Positions 44,708 through 53,332 are shown, counted from the first letter of the stretch. The stretch: DNA of 64,000 bases from Leucobacter chromiireducens subsp. solipictus (GCF_016758195.1 NZ_QYAC01000006.1:62001-126000); one strand, 5' to 3'. Numbers and translations: made by a program. The notes: generated by a model not told the origin, from the letters alone.

Positions 44708-45819
44708 GCGACGGTCAGCTCCTTCGCTGAGACGGTGAGGCGGTCGATTGCGGCGGGATCGAGGGTGACGCCGAGGCCCGGGCGGTCCGTGATGTCGACG
44801 TACGGGAGGGGGAAATGCAGGTCGCCCGGCTCGTCCGAGAACGCGACGGGGCCGGAGAGCTCGGTGGACACGATGTTCGGGTGCGCGAGGGCGAGGTGGT
44901 AGCCGGCCGCGGACGAGACGCTCGTTTCGAGCATCGACCCCACCTGCACGGCGAGGCCACCGAGCGCCGCCTGGGTGGCGAGGCGCTGGCACGGCAGGAT
45001 CCCGCCGGACTTCATGAGCTTGAGGTTCACCATGTCCACGGACTCGTCGCGGATGAGGCGGGCGAGGTCGCCGCGCGTGATGACGGATTCGTCGGCCATG
45101 ATGACGGCGCTCGTGTGCGGGCGGAGCCGGCGGAAGCCGTCGAGATCGTCGGCCGCGATCGGCTGTTCGATCCAGTCGATGTCGTACGGCTCGATGGCGG
45201 CGATCATGCGGCGGGCGGTGGCGACGTCGCGCCAGCCCTGGTTCGCATCCACCCGGATCCGCACCTCGCTGCCGACCGCGGTGCGGACGGCGGCGACGCG
45301 TGCGACGTCCTGGACGGTGTCGGTGCCCAGCTTCATCTTCAGGTGCGTGAAGCCGTCGGCGATCGCGGCGCTTGCCTGAGCGGCCACCTCTGCGGGGGGC
45401 AGGATGCTCAGCACCTTCGCGATCATGGGCTGCTCGGGCTTCCGCCCGCCCAGGAGCGCGTGGACGGGGAGGCCCGCGTGTTTCCCGAGCAGATCCCAGC
45501 AGGCGATATCGACGGCGGCCTTCGCGGCACCGTTGGCCACGAGCGCGGTGTCCATCCGGTCGTGGACCTGGTTCAGGTTGCGCGGGTCGGTGTCGCGGAG
45601 CGCGGGGAGGAGGTGCTGGCTGAGCGCGGCGACCACGGACTCGACCGTTTCGCCGGTGACGTGTTCGTCGGGGACGGCCTCGCCGATGCCCACGAGCCCG
45701 GTGTCGGTGCGGAGCGTGAGCATCACGCTCGGCATGACGTCGTAGCGCGCGTAGGACACGATGAAGGGCACCTTCAGGGGCACCTCGATCACCCGGATGT
45801 CGGCGCTGACAATTCTCAT
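44704..45819 (-). CDS. Dipeptide epimerase (enolase superfamily, L-Ala-D/L-Glu epimerase-like)
   Basis: A 371-residue member of the muconate-lactonizing/dipeptide-epimerase branch. The catalytic lysines are K161/K163 in HLKMKLG and K270 in KLMKSGG; metal ligands lie in RVDANQGW, IEQP and MADES. Such enzymes epimerise the second residue of dipeptides such as L-Ala-D-Glu from murein. It is followed by a permease and an M20 peptidase with overlapping ends, which fits import, epimerisation and hydrolysis of a dipeptide. A promoter with a near-consensus -35 lies upstream. Shine-Dalgarno is weak (AGGTGG, 11 bp). Confidence 0.87.
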   Translation of the reverse strand: MRIVSADIRVIEVPLKVPFIVSYARYDVMPSVMLTLRTDTGLVGIGEAVPDEHVTGETVESVVAALSQHLLPALRDTDPRNLNQVHDRMDTALVANGAAKAAVDIACWDLLGKHAGLPVHALLGGRKPEQPMIAKVLSILPPAEVAAQASAAIADGFTHLKMKLGTDTVQDVARVAAVRTAVGSEVRIRVDANQGWRDVATARRMIAAIEPYDIDWIEQPIAADDLDGFRRLRPHTSAVIMADESVITRGDLARLIRDESVDMVNLKLMKSGGILPCQRLATQAALGGLAVQVGSMLETSVSSAAGYHLALAHPNIVSTELSGPVAFSDEPGDLHFPLPYVDITDRPGLGVTLDPAAIDRLTVSAKELTVA

Positions 45820-45873
45820 TTGGGGAAATCCACCTCGTCGTTGATTGTGTCGTTTGAGTGTCGGTAATACGAG

Positions 45874-45910
45874 AGAGTAGGGGGCGCACGTGCTCGCTGT
45901 CAAAGCGAGC
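45874..45910 (-). promoter_or_regulatory. Promoter and operator of the epimerase operon
   Basis: On the minus strand TTGACA (45903-45898), an 18-bp spacer and TACTCT (45879-45874) form a good promoter. The -35 is flanked by the inverted repeat GCTCGC-N7-GCGAGC (45892-45910), placed so that a bound protein would cover the -35. Confidence 0.7.
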
Positions 45911-46003
45911 GGCACCCCGGGCTTCCTGTCGCACCCCAGAGACCGGCTGGAGCCGGGGGTGTGTCGGCGCTGAGCGCGGGAATGCTGGGGTCGGGCGCGC
46001 CGA

Positions 46004-47368
46004 TCACGCCCCGGTGCCGGGGAGCGCGGCACCCTCGGCGAGGGTGTTCCGATGCTGCCGAGCCGCGCGCTCGAGCTCGTCGGAGAGCGCGTAAATGGTG
46101 CGCGGCCGCCCCGCGTCGAGCGGTTGCTCCTGCCCGACGGCGGCAAGCGCGCCCGCATCGAGGAGCTTGCGCACGGTGCGCTCAGCGGTACGCGGCGACG
46201 TCTGGCTCGCGACCGCCCACTCGCCCGCGGTGAACGGGGAGAAGTCCCGCGTCGCGAGGAACCCGAGGAGCCGCGTGACCGAGCGCGCCTGCATGCCGGC
46301 CCGGGCGGCGAGCTCGACGAGCCAGGGGGCCGTGTGCCGGGAGTCCGTGGCGGGCTCCGCAGCGTTGCGCAGGCTGTGCACCCGCGCGTCCTCGTCCACG
46401 AGATAGGCGGCGGTCCCGGCGTCGGCGATCGCGCGCCGCAGCGCCTGCAGCGCCCGGTCTTCCGCCTCATAGAGGTGGCGTCCTACGCCGGCCCCGAGGG
46501 CGAGCTCGCCGGGCACCGCGGGGTCGCCGAGTTCCGCCAGGATCGCGGGAAGCTCCGCGTCGAGGGCGCCGCGCGTGGTGGTGAACATGTCGAGCCCGCC
46601 GCGCTGCCAGCTGGCCAGTCGGTGCTGCACGGGGGTGGCGAAGCGCCCCAGGCGGGCGGCGAGCTGGGCGCGGAGCGCCGTGACCGGGGCGTCCGCCGGG
46701 GGCATCGAGGTGAGGGTGATGACCGCGAGCAGGCCGCCCTCGAGGCGCCGCACCGAGACGCGCTGCTGCGCGGTGCGGATGAGATCGAGATCGCGCTGCA
46801 GGGAATCGACCATGAACATCGCCGGGTACCCGGCAGCGCTCAGCCGGTCGTAGACGGCGTGCACGCTCGTGATCGCGAGCTTGGCACCCGCGCTGGCCGC
46901 CCGGGTCTCGTGGAAGGCCACGAGGGCGTCGACGTCGACGGGGCGGGAGTACCGCGACTCGTAGACCCAGCGGTAATCGGTCACCTGCGCCGGATCGAGC
47001 GCGATGCCGGTGTCCGCCGCGACGGTGGCCGGGACGTCGGGGTTCGGCATGTCGAGCGAAAGCTCGGCGATCGTGAGCGCGCTGCCCGCGGTGGCGGCGA
47101 GCAGCGACGCGACGAGGGTGTAGTCGGAAAAGCGACCCACCAGGACGGGGGTCTCCCCGTCGAGTGCGCGATCGCGGTGGTAGTGCGAGATCGTGCCCGA
47201 GAAGCAGACGGCGTCGTTCTCCGCGAGCGCCGCCGCGTACTGGGCCGCGGTGTCGTGCGGGTCCGCGTAGGCATAGCAGCGCAGCGCGACGCCCGGCAGG
47301 AGCGCCTCCGTCCCGGCCAGCCGGGCCACAGAGTGCGCCGAGCCGATGAATCCCACGCGAACGGTCAC
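46004..47368 (-). CDS. Winged-helix regulator with an unassigned sensor region
   Basis: A 454-residue protein of no family I can name. Residues ~1-150 start VGFIGSAHSVARLAG and include a receptor-like SGTISHYHRD segment. Residues ~160-330 contain MVDSLQRD, LLAVITLTS and then GAGVGRHLYEAEDRALQALRRA, which recalls the end of degenerate GGDEF/cyclase-type domains. The C-terminal ~100 residues form a winged helix (ARSVTRLLGFLATRDFSPFTA, then SQTSPRTAERTVRKLLDAGAL). It is separated by 4 bp from an upstream tetR and lies upstream of the dipeptide-epimerase operon, so it is the probable sensor-regulator of that operon. GTG start; no Shine-Dalgarno. Confidence 0.6.
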   Translation of the reverse strand: MTVRVGFIGSAHSVARLAGTEALLPGVALRCYAYADPHDTAAQYAAALAENDAVCFSGTISHYHRDRALDGETPVLVGRFSDYTLVASLLAATAGSALTIAELSLDMPNPDVPATVAADTGIALDPAQVTDYRWVYESRYSRPVDVDALVAFHETRAASAGAKLAITSVHAVYDRLSAAGYPAMFMVDSLQRDLDLIRTAQQRVSVRRLEGGLLAVITLTSMPPADAPVTALRAQLAARLGRFATPVQHRLASWQRGGLDMFTTTRGALDAELPAILAELGDPAVPGELALGAGVGRHLYEAEDRALQALRRAIADAGTAAYLVDEDARVHSLRNAAEPATDSRHTAPWLVELAARAGMQARSVTRLLGFLATRDFSPFTAGEWAVASQTSPRTAERTVRKLLDAGALAAVGQEQPLDAGRPRTIYALSDELERAARQHRNTLAEGAALPGTGA

Positions 47369-47372
47369 GCCC

Positions 47373-47951
47373 TTAGCTTGGCACAGCAGGGGACTCCGGG
47401 CCGAGCCCCAGCCCGGCGAGTGCCCCGCGCACGGCCGCCTGCGCCTGCGTCGCGGAAAGCTGTCCGGTGAGCCAGCGGCCGGAGAGCCCCTCGACGAGGG
47501 CGGTGAGCGTGAGCGCCGTGGCGGTGGCGTCGAGGCTCGGGACCGCCGCGGCGACGAGCGCCGCGACGTCGGCCTCCCACGCGCCCGTCGAGCGGGCCAC
47601 GGCGGCGGCCCGGCTGGCGTCGAAGACCGCGGCGGCGCGGACCTCGTTCCACACGGTGGATCCGGCGCGGATCTCACGCTCGTCACCGAACTCGGAGCAC
47701 AGCAGCGCCGCGAGCCGGGCGGCCGGGGTCCGGGTCTCGGGTACGAGCTCCGCGCGCCGTGTGGCGCTGGCCGTGACCTCGTCGAGGGCGGCCTGGAGGA
47801 GCCCGTCGCGATCGCCGAAGTGGTAGGCGAGCAGCCCGATCGAGACGCCGGCCTCGCGTGCGACCTCGCTCATGCGGAAACGGGCGAGACCGCCCCGGGC
47901 GATCACCGCGGCGCAGGCCGCGAGGATCCGTGCGCGGGTGTCCTCGGCCAT
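47373..47951 (-). CDS. TetR family transcriptional regulator (BetI-like)
   Basis: A 192-residue TetR protein with a BetI-like recognition region (REAGVSIGLLAYHFGDRDGLL) at about residues 30-50. AGGAG lies 6 bp before the ATG. It is divergent from the amidase gene, and a perfect 16-bp inverted repeat lies in between, so it probably represses the amidase. Its stop is 4 bp before the next regulator on the same strand. Confidence 0.9.
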   Translation of the reverse strand: MAEDTRARILAACAAVIARGGLARFRMSEVAREAGVSIGLLAYHFGDRDGLLQAALDEVTASATRRAELVPETRTPAARLAALLCSEFGDEREIRAGSTVWNEVRAAAVFDASRAAAVARSTGAWEADVAALVAAAVPSLDATATALTLTALVEGLSGRWLTGQLSATQAQAAVRGALAGLGLGPESPAVPS

Positions 47952-47989
47952 GTCGGCTCCTCTCGGGTGGGCGCCGGGGCGCGGCGAGC

Positions 47990-48026
47990 TTGACACCGCG
48001 CGGCAAAAAACTGAAACTATTTTCAG
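47990..48026 (+). promoter_or_regulatory. Amidase promoter with TetR operator
   Basis: TTGACA (47990-47995) is followed after 17 bp by GAAACT, which lies in CTGAAA-N4-TTTCAG (48011-48026), a perfect inverted repeat. A repressor bound here would occlude the -10. Confidence 0.72.
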
Positions 48027-48059
48027 GATACCCGAGTCGGGGCTGACATGAGGAGCGGA

Positions 48060-49760
48060 ATGAACGACACCACTGCGCAATTCGAGCTGATGGAAGCGAG
48101 CATCGACGACGTGCTCGCCGCCCTCAATGCCGGCGAGATCACCAGCGTCTGGCTCACGGAGCGCTACCTCGCCCGCGCCGCCGCCTACGACCAGGGCCCC
48201 GAGGGGCTGCACGCGATCATCGTGCCAAACCCCGGCGCGCTCGCCGCAGCCGCCGAGTCCGACCGCCGGTGGGCCGCGGGCGAGGCACGCGCGCTCGAGG
48301 GCGTGCCCTTCACGGTGAAAGACTCGTACATGGTCACGGGGCTCACGGTCGCCTCCGGCTCGCCCGCGTTCCAGACCCTGGTCGCGCAGTGGGACGCGTT
48401 CTCGGTCGAGCAACTGCTCGAGGCGGGGGCGGTGCTCCTCGGCAAGACGAACATGCCCCCGATGGCCGACGGCGGCATGCAACGCGGCGTCTACGGCCGC
48501 GCCGAGAGCCCCTACAACCGGGACTACCTCGCCGCCGCCTACGCGTCCGGATCCTCCAACGGCTCCGGCGTCGCCACCGCCGCGAACCTCGCCGTGTTCG
48601 GGATGGGGGAGGAGACCGTGTCCTCCGGCCGCAGTCCGGCCTCGAACAACAGCCTGTGCGCCTACACGCCGTCCTGGGGCATCCTCTCGATCCGCGGAAA
48701 CTGGCCGCTGTTCCCCGCCCGCGACGTCGTCGTGCCGCACACTCGCACCATGCCCGACATGCTCCGCCTGCTGGACGTGCTCGTGCAGGACGACGCGAAC
48801 ACGCGCGGCGATTTCTGGCGCAACCAGGACACCGTCGAGCTGCCGCTGCCATCAGCGCACCGACCGGAGAGCTACCGCGACCTCGCCGACCCCGAGGCGC
48901 TGCGTGGCAAGCGTTTCGCGGTGCCCGCGATGTACCTCGGCGAGGACCCGCGCTTCCCGATCGCGGTGCGGCCTTCGGTGCTGGAGCGCTTTGCCGTGGC
49001 GCGCGAGCGGCTCGAATCGCTCGGCGCCGAGCTCGTCGTGACGGGCTTCCCGCTGATCGAGCAGTACGAGGGCGACCGCCCCGGCCAGGAGAACGTCGGC
49101 GCGCTGGGCGTGCTCCCCGACGGCTGGATGGACACCGAGTTCACCGACTTCCTCGCGTTCGGCTGGGACGACTTCCTGCGGGCCAACGGTGATCCGGCGA
49201 TCCCGAACCTCGGGGCCGTCGATCCCGATCAGATCTTCCCGCAGCCTGAGGGCACGCTGCCCGACCGCTACGAGGAGGTCGAGGACTACCCGAACCGCTA
49301 CCGGGCGACGGTCGCCATGGCCCAGGTCGAGGGCGGCGTGCCGGATCCCCGCCAGCGCGCCGACTTCGCCGACGGCCTGCGGGCGCTCGTGCGACTGCGC
49401 GAGGATCTCTTCGAGCGCTGGCTGCGCGAGGAAGGGTTCGACGGCGTCGTGTTCCCGGCAAACGCCGACGTGGGGCGTGAGGACGCGGAGCGGGATCCCG
49501 CCGCGGCCGATCACGCCTGGTCGAACGGCGTGTTCTTCTCCAACGGCAACTACGCGCTGCGGCACCTCGGCATTCCCACGGTCACCGTCCCGATGGGCAC
49601 CATGAGCGACATCGGGATGCCGATCGGGCTGACCTTTGCGGGTGCCGCCTACGCCGATCCCGCGCTGCTGGGCTATGCGGCCGCGTTCGAAATCCCCGGT
49701 TCGCTGCGCGAGGTCCCGGCCGCGACGCCCGCCCTCCCGGAGGATCGGGTCTCCCGCTAA
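48060..49760 (+). CDS. Amidase signature family enzyme
   Basis: A 566-residue Ser-cisSer-Lys amidase. K87 lies in FTVKDSY, the cis-serine in ASGSSNGSG, and the nucleophile S189 in GEETVSSGRSP; this last motif is unusual, because most family members read D-T-G-G-S-I-R-x-P. The enzyme hydrolyses amides, possibly a peptide amide or an acylated amine. The ATG at 48060 follows GAGGAG; an ATG at 48048 would add four residues. It is divergent from tetR (47373-47951) and ends in a strong hairpin. Confidence 0.85.
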   Translation: MNDTTAQFELMEASIDDVLAALNAGEITSVWLTERYLARAAAYDQGPEGLHAIIVPNPGALAAAAESDRRWAAGEARALEGVPFTVKDSYMVTGLTVASGSPAFQTLVAQWDAFSVEQLLEAGAVLLGKTNMPPMADGGMQRGVYGRAESPYNRDYLAAAYASGSSNGSGVATAANLAVFGMGEETVSSGRSPASNNSLCAYTPSWGILSIRGNWPLFPARDVVVPHTRTMPDMLRLLDVLVQDDANTRGDFWRNQDTVELPLPSAHRPESYRDLADPEALRGKRFAVPAMYLGEDPRFPIAVRPSVLERFAVARERLESLGAELVVTGFPLIEQYEGDRPGQENVGALGVLPDGWMDTEFTDFLAFGWDDFLRANGDPAIPNLGAVDPDQIFPQPEGTLPDRYEEVEDYPNRYRATVAMAQVEGGVPDPRQRADFADGLRALVRLREDLFERWLREEGFDGVVFPANADVGREDAERDPAAADHAWSNGVFFSNGNYALRHLGIPTVTVPMGTMSDIGMPIGLTFAGAAYADPALLGYAAAFEIPGSLREVPAATPALPEDRVSR

Positions 49761-49854
49761 TTCGGGGTCCGGGCGCCGGGGTTCGGGCCTCCGTAGTCCG
49801 GGGCATCCGGTGCTCCGAGCCTCGGGTCCCCAGGGTCCGGGCCCCGCCACACGT

Positions 49855-49911
49855 CGAAGGGTGAGGGGGACCGGCTTCAGCTCGCGCGAAGCCGGTCCCC
49901 CTCACCCTTCG
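49855..49911. terminator. 24-bp perfect hairpin between convergent amidase and marR
   Basis: 49855-49878 and 49888-49911 are exact reverse complements over 24 bases with a 9-nt loop. It sits 94 bp after the amidase stop and 21 bp from the marR stop, so it can terminate transcription from both sides. Confidence 0.85.
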
Positions 49912-49931
49912 GTGCTCGTGTGGAGCGGCAG

Positions 49932-50459
49932 TTAGTCGTCGTCGACGGGCACGGTCTCCGGCTCGAAGCGGTCCACGCTGAGTGCGAGGCGTCGCAGCAG
50001 CACCGAGAGCCGTTCCCGCTCGGATCGGGGGATCCCGCCGAGCAAGCGCTCCTCGGAATCGCTCAGCCGGGTCATCGCCGCGTCGACGAGCGTGAGCCCG
50101 AGCGGCGTCATCTCCACGAGCACCCCGCGGCCGTCATTCGGGTCCGTGAGCCGCTGCACGAGCCCCCGATCCACCATCCGGTCGATCCGGTTGGTCATGG
50201 TGCCACTCGAGACCATGGTCTGCTGGACCAGCACCTTGGGGCTCTGCCGGAAAGGCTCGCCGCCGCGACGCAGCACGGCGAGCACGTCGAACTCCCAGGA
50301 GGCGAGGCCGGAACGGTCAAAGGCGTGCGCGCGGGCGCGGTCGAGGTGCTTGGTGATCCGCCACAGCCGCGAAAAGATGGCGAGCGGCGTTAGGTCCAGA
50401 TCGGGGCGCGCGGCGCTCCAGTCCGCGATGATCCGATCGACCTCGTCTTCGTGCTTCAT
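49932..50459 (-). CDS. MarR family transcriptional regulator
   Basis: A 175-residue MarR protein with a winged helix in the middle (VQQTMVSSGTMTNRIDRMVDRGLV, read in parts). Its target is unknown; no obvious operon partner adjoins it. A minus-strand GATAAT box ends 6 nt before the ATG and no Shine-Dalgarno is seen, so it is probably leaderless. It is a common neighbour of the tRNA-Gln/glmU backbone in related bacteria. Confidence 0.9.
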   Translation of the reverse strand: MKHEDEVDRIIADWSAARPDLDLTPLAIFSRLWRITKHLDRARAHAFDRSGLASWEFDVLAVLRRGGEPFRQSPKVLVQQTMVSSGTMTNRIDRMVDRGLVQRLTDPNDGRGVLVEMTPLGLTLVDAAMTRLSDSEERLLGGIPRSERERLSVLLRRLALSVDRFEPETVPVDDD

Positions 50460-50552
50460 CCATCCATTATCGCGTCCGCGCCGCCAAATATTGTGAGCGT
50501 ACGCGAGAGGTCCCGGAGTCTGACAGAATGTATCCGTGCTGAACTGGCACGG

Positions 50553-50624
50553 TCCGCCTTAGTGTAATGGCAGCACGACAGCCTTTGGAGCTGTGAAGTC
50601 TAGGTTCGAATCCTGGAGGCGGAA
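50553..50624 (+). tRNA. tRNA-Gln (anticodon TTG)
   Basis: A 72-nt cloverleaf: acceptor TCCGCCT with AGGCGGA, D stem GTG/CAC, anticodon stem ACAGC/GCTGT with loop CTTTGGA giving anticodon TTG, and T loop TTCGAAT. The discriminator is A at 50624 and CCA is not encoded. The anticodon reads CAA, with wobble to CAG. Confidence 0.95.
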
Positions 50625-50696
50625 CAACGCGGCGGGCGGGGAAACCCGTGGCTGTTGCCGCAGAATGGGCCTCGCGTCCGGAGAAAGGGAATGCAC

Positions 50697-52133
50697 ATGG
50701 CAGAACGCTCACTCGCGGTCGTGATCCTCGCCGCGGGCCAGGGAACACGCATGAAGTCTTCGCTCCCGAAGGTGCTGCATCCCATCGGCGGACGCTCGCT
50801 CATCGCTCACGTGCTCGACACGGCGGCCGGCTTGCAGCCCCAGCGTGTGCTCGCCGTGGTGCGCCACGACCGTGACCGTGTTGCCGAGCATATCCTCGAT
50901 CACGCGCCCGACACCACGATCGTGGACCAGGACGCGACGCCCGGAACGGGTCGCGCCGTGGAGCAAGCGCTGGAAGCCCTCCCCGAGGACTTCGACGGCA
51001 CCGTGGTCGTGCTGTCCGGCGACGTGCCGCTCGTGGACACCGCCACGCTTGAGCGTCTCGTCGGCGGCCACCTCGAGGGTGCCCGCGCCATGACGATGCT
51101 GTCCGCGGTGTTCGAGAACCCCACGGGGCTCGGCCGGATCCTGCGCTCGCCCGAGGGCGCCGTCACCGGCATCGTCGAGGAGAAGGACGCCGACGAAGCC
51201 CAGCGCCGCATCACCGAGATCAACGGCGGCATCTACGTGTTCGCCCGCCGCGCGCTGCAGGACGCCCTCGCGCAGATCGACACCAACAACGCACAGGGCG
51301 AGAAGTACCTGACCGACGCCGCCGCGCGGATCCTCGCCGAGGGTGGCCGGGTTGAGGCGATCGCGACCAACGACCCGTGGCTGATCGCGGGCGTCAACGA
51401 CCGCGCCCAGCTCGTGCAGGCCGGCCGGGAGCTCAACGCGCGGATCGTGCGCGAGCACCTCCGGGCGGGTGTCACGATCCAGGATCCGGCGACCACGTGG
51501 ATCGACGCGGACGTCTCCATCGCCGCCGACGTGGAGATCCTCCCCGGCACGTTCCTGCACGGTGCGACCACGATCGCGGCGAACGCGATCATCGGACCGG
51601 ACACCACCCTGACCGACTGCGAGGTCGGCGAGGGGGCGCACATCCGACGCAGCGAGGCGAGCCTCGCGGTCATCGCGGCAGCGGCAACCGTGGGACCCTT
51701 CGCCTACATCCGGCCCGGCACCGAGCTCGGTGCCGGCGGCAAGATCGGGGCCTTCGTCGAGGCGAAGAACGCGAAGATCGGCGACGGCAGCAAGGTGCCG
51801 CACCTCAGCTACGTGGGCGACGCGACGATCGGGACCGACAGCAATATCGGTGCGGGAACCATCTTTGCCAATTACGATGGCGTGCAGAAGCATCAGGCAA
51901 CGGTGGGAGATGGGGTGCGCGTGGGGTCAAAGAACGTCCTGATCGCGCCCGTTACCATTGCAGACGGGACCTACACGGCAGCGGGTACGGTCGTCCGGAA
52001 GAACGTTCCCTCGGGGGCGCTGGCGCTGAACGTAGCGCCGCAGCGCAACATCGAGGGATGGGTGGCCGAGCATCGGCCGGGGACGAGCACCGCGGACGCG
52101 GCTGAACGCTCCGGTCGCGCGAACGCCGAATAA
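50697..52133 (+). CDS. glmU: Bifunctional UDP-GlcNAc pyrophosphorylase / GlcN-1-P acetyltransferase
   Basis: GlmU makes UDP-GlcNAc for peptidoglycan. The 478-residue protein starts with the nucleotidyltransferase motif VVILAAGQGTRMKSSLPKVL, then has a left-handed beta-helix with hexapeptide repeats from about residue 265 (for example ADVSIAADVEI and GDATIGTDSNIGAGTIFANYDG). ATG at 50697 follows AAAGGGA; the ATG two codons earlier is too close to it. tRNA-Gln lies 72 bp upstream and prs 45 bp downstream. Confidence 0.95.
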   Translation: MAERSLAVVILAAGQGTRMKSSLPKVLHPIGGRSLIAHVLDTAAGLQPQRVLAVVRHDRDRVAEHILDHAPDTTIVDQDATPGTGRAVEQALEALPEDFDGTVVVLSGDVPLVDTATLERLVGGHLEGARAMTMLSAVFENPTGLGRILRSPEGAVTGIVEEKDADEAQRRITEINGGIYVFARRALQDALAQIDTNNAQGEKYLTDAAARILAEGGRVEAIATNDPWLIAGVNDRAQLVQAGRELNARIVREHLRAGVTIQDPATTWIDADVSIAADVEILPGTFLHGATTIAANAIIGPDTTLTDCEVGEGAHIRRSEASLAVIAAAATVGPFAYIRPGTELGAGGKIGAFVEAKNAKIGDGSKVPHLSYVGDATIGTDSNIGAGTIFANYDGVQKHQATVGDGVRVGSKNVLIAPVTIADGTYTAAGTVVRKNVPSGALALNVAPQRNIEGWVAEHRPGTSTADAAERSGRANAE

Positions 52134-52178
52134 GCGCGGAACCGCGGGAGAACAACGAGTGAGGACGAATCAGCACTG

Positions 52179-53156
52179 ATGAGCACGATCGAGATGGCGG
52201 GGCAGAAGAAGCTCGTCTTGATTTCGGGCCGGGCATACCCCGAGCTCGCCGAGCAGGTGGCCGCCGAACTCGGCGCCGAGCTCGTTCCGACCGACGCACG
52301 CACCTTCGCCAACGGTGAGCTGTACGCGCGGTTCGACGAGAGCGTGCGCGGATCCGACGCCTTCGTCATCCAGTCGCACACGAACCCGATCAACGAGTGG
52401 CTCATGGAGCAGCTCATCATCGTCGATGCGCTGAAGCGCGCCTCGGCGAAGCGGATCACCGTCGTGGCGCCGTTCTACCCCTACTCGCGTCAGGACAAGA
52501 AGGGACGCGGCCGCGAGCCGATCTCGGCACGCCTGGTCGCGGACCTCTTCAAGACCGCCGGCGCGGACCGCATCATGTCGGTCGACCTGCACGCCCCGCA
52601 GATCCAGGGCTTCTTCGACGGCCCGCTCGATCACCTCTTCGCGATGCCCGTGCTGCTCGATCACTTCGAGAAGCACCTGAACCGTGACGACCTCACCGTC
52701 GTCTCGCCCGACATGGGCCGTGTGCGCGTCGCCGACGTGTGTAGCGACCGCCTCGGTGCCCCGCTCGCGATCATCCACAAGCGCCGCGACCCGTCGGTGG
52801 CCAACCAGGCCTCGGTGCACGGCATCGTGGGCGATGTGAAGGACCGGTGGTGCGTCATGGTCGACGACATGATCGACACGGGCGGCACGATCTCGAAGGC
52901 CGCGATGGCGCTCAAGGAGGCGGGTGCGCGCGGCGTGACCATCGCCGCCACCCACGCGATCTTCTCCGGCCAGGCGACCACGCACCTCTCCGCGGACTTC
53001 ATCGACCAGGTCGTCGTCACCGACACGCTGCCGGTGCCCGAGGAGAAGCGCTTCGACAAGCTCACCGTGCTCTCGATCGCACCGCTGCTCGCGAAGGCGA
53101 TCCACGAGGTCTTCGAGGACGGCTCCGTGACCTCGATGTTCGAGGGCGCCGCCTAA
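52179..53156 (+). CDS. prs: Ribose-phosphate pyrophosphokinase
   Basis: PRPP synthetase makes phosphoribosyl pyrophosphate from ribose 5-phosphate and ATP. The 325-residue product has the FANGELYARF segment, VVAPFYPYSRQDKK, DLHAPQIQGFF, and the PRPP loop VMVDDMIDTGGTI. It follows glmU by 45 bp, the usual actinobacterial order. There is no strong Shine-Dalgarno. A hairpin follows the stop. Confidence 0.95.
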   Translation: MSTIEMAGQKKLVLISGRAYPELAEQVAAELGAELVPTDARTFANGELYARFDESVRGSDAFVIQSHTNPINEWLMEQLIIVDALKRASAKRITVVAPFYPYSRQDKKGRGREPISARLVADLFKTAGADRIMSVDLHAPQIQGFFDGPLDHLFAMPVLLDHFEKHLNRDDLTVVSPDMGRVRVADVCSDRLGAPLAIIHKRRDPSVANQASVHGIVGDVKDRWCVMVDDMIDTGGTISKAAMALKEAGARGVTIAATHAIFSGQATTHLSADFIDQVVVTDTLPVPEEKRFDKLTVLSIAPLLAKAIHEVFEDGSVTSMFEGAA

Positions 53157-53188
53157 GCGCCTCGGCCGCGGCCCCGCGCCGCGCACGC

Positions 53189-53237
53189 CACCTCCCGGAC
53201 GGGACCCGACGCCCTGCGTTGGCCCGGCCGGGAGGTG
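53189..53237 (+). terminator. Probable terminator after prs
   Basis: A perfect 10-bp stem (53189-53198 with 53228-53237) starts 32 bp after the prs stop, with a GC-rich 29-nt loop. Confidence 0.55.
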
Positions 53238-53286
53238 TCGTCGTTTTCGGGCCCCGCGGTCCGGCGCGCCGGCCCGGCCGCCCGGC

Positions 53287-53332
53287 CCTGCCGCTGCCGC
53301 CTGCCGCTGCCGCCCGGCGCCTGCCGCTGCCG
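53287..53332 (+). repeat. 13-bp GC-rich repeats
   Basis: CCTGCCGCTGCCG occurs three times exactly (53287-53299, 53300-53312, 53320-53332) just before copy 1 of the 73-bp repeat. Confidence 0.85.

Noticed and set aside
50553-50624. tRNA-Gln as the attachment site of an integrated island
   Set aside because: No integrase, no duplicated tRNA 3' end was seen on the other side, and the flanking genes are chromosomal backbone.
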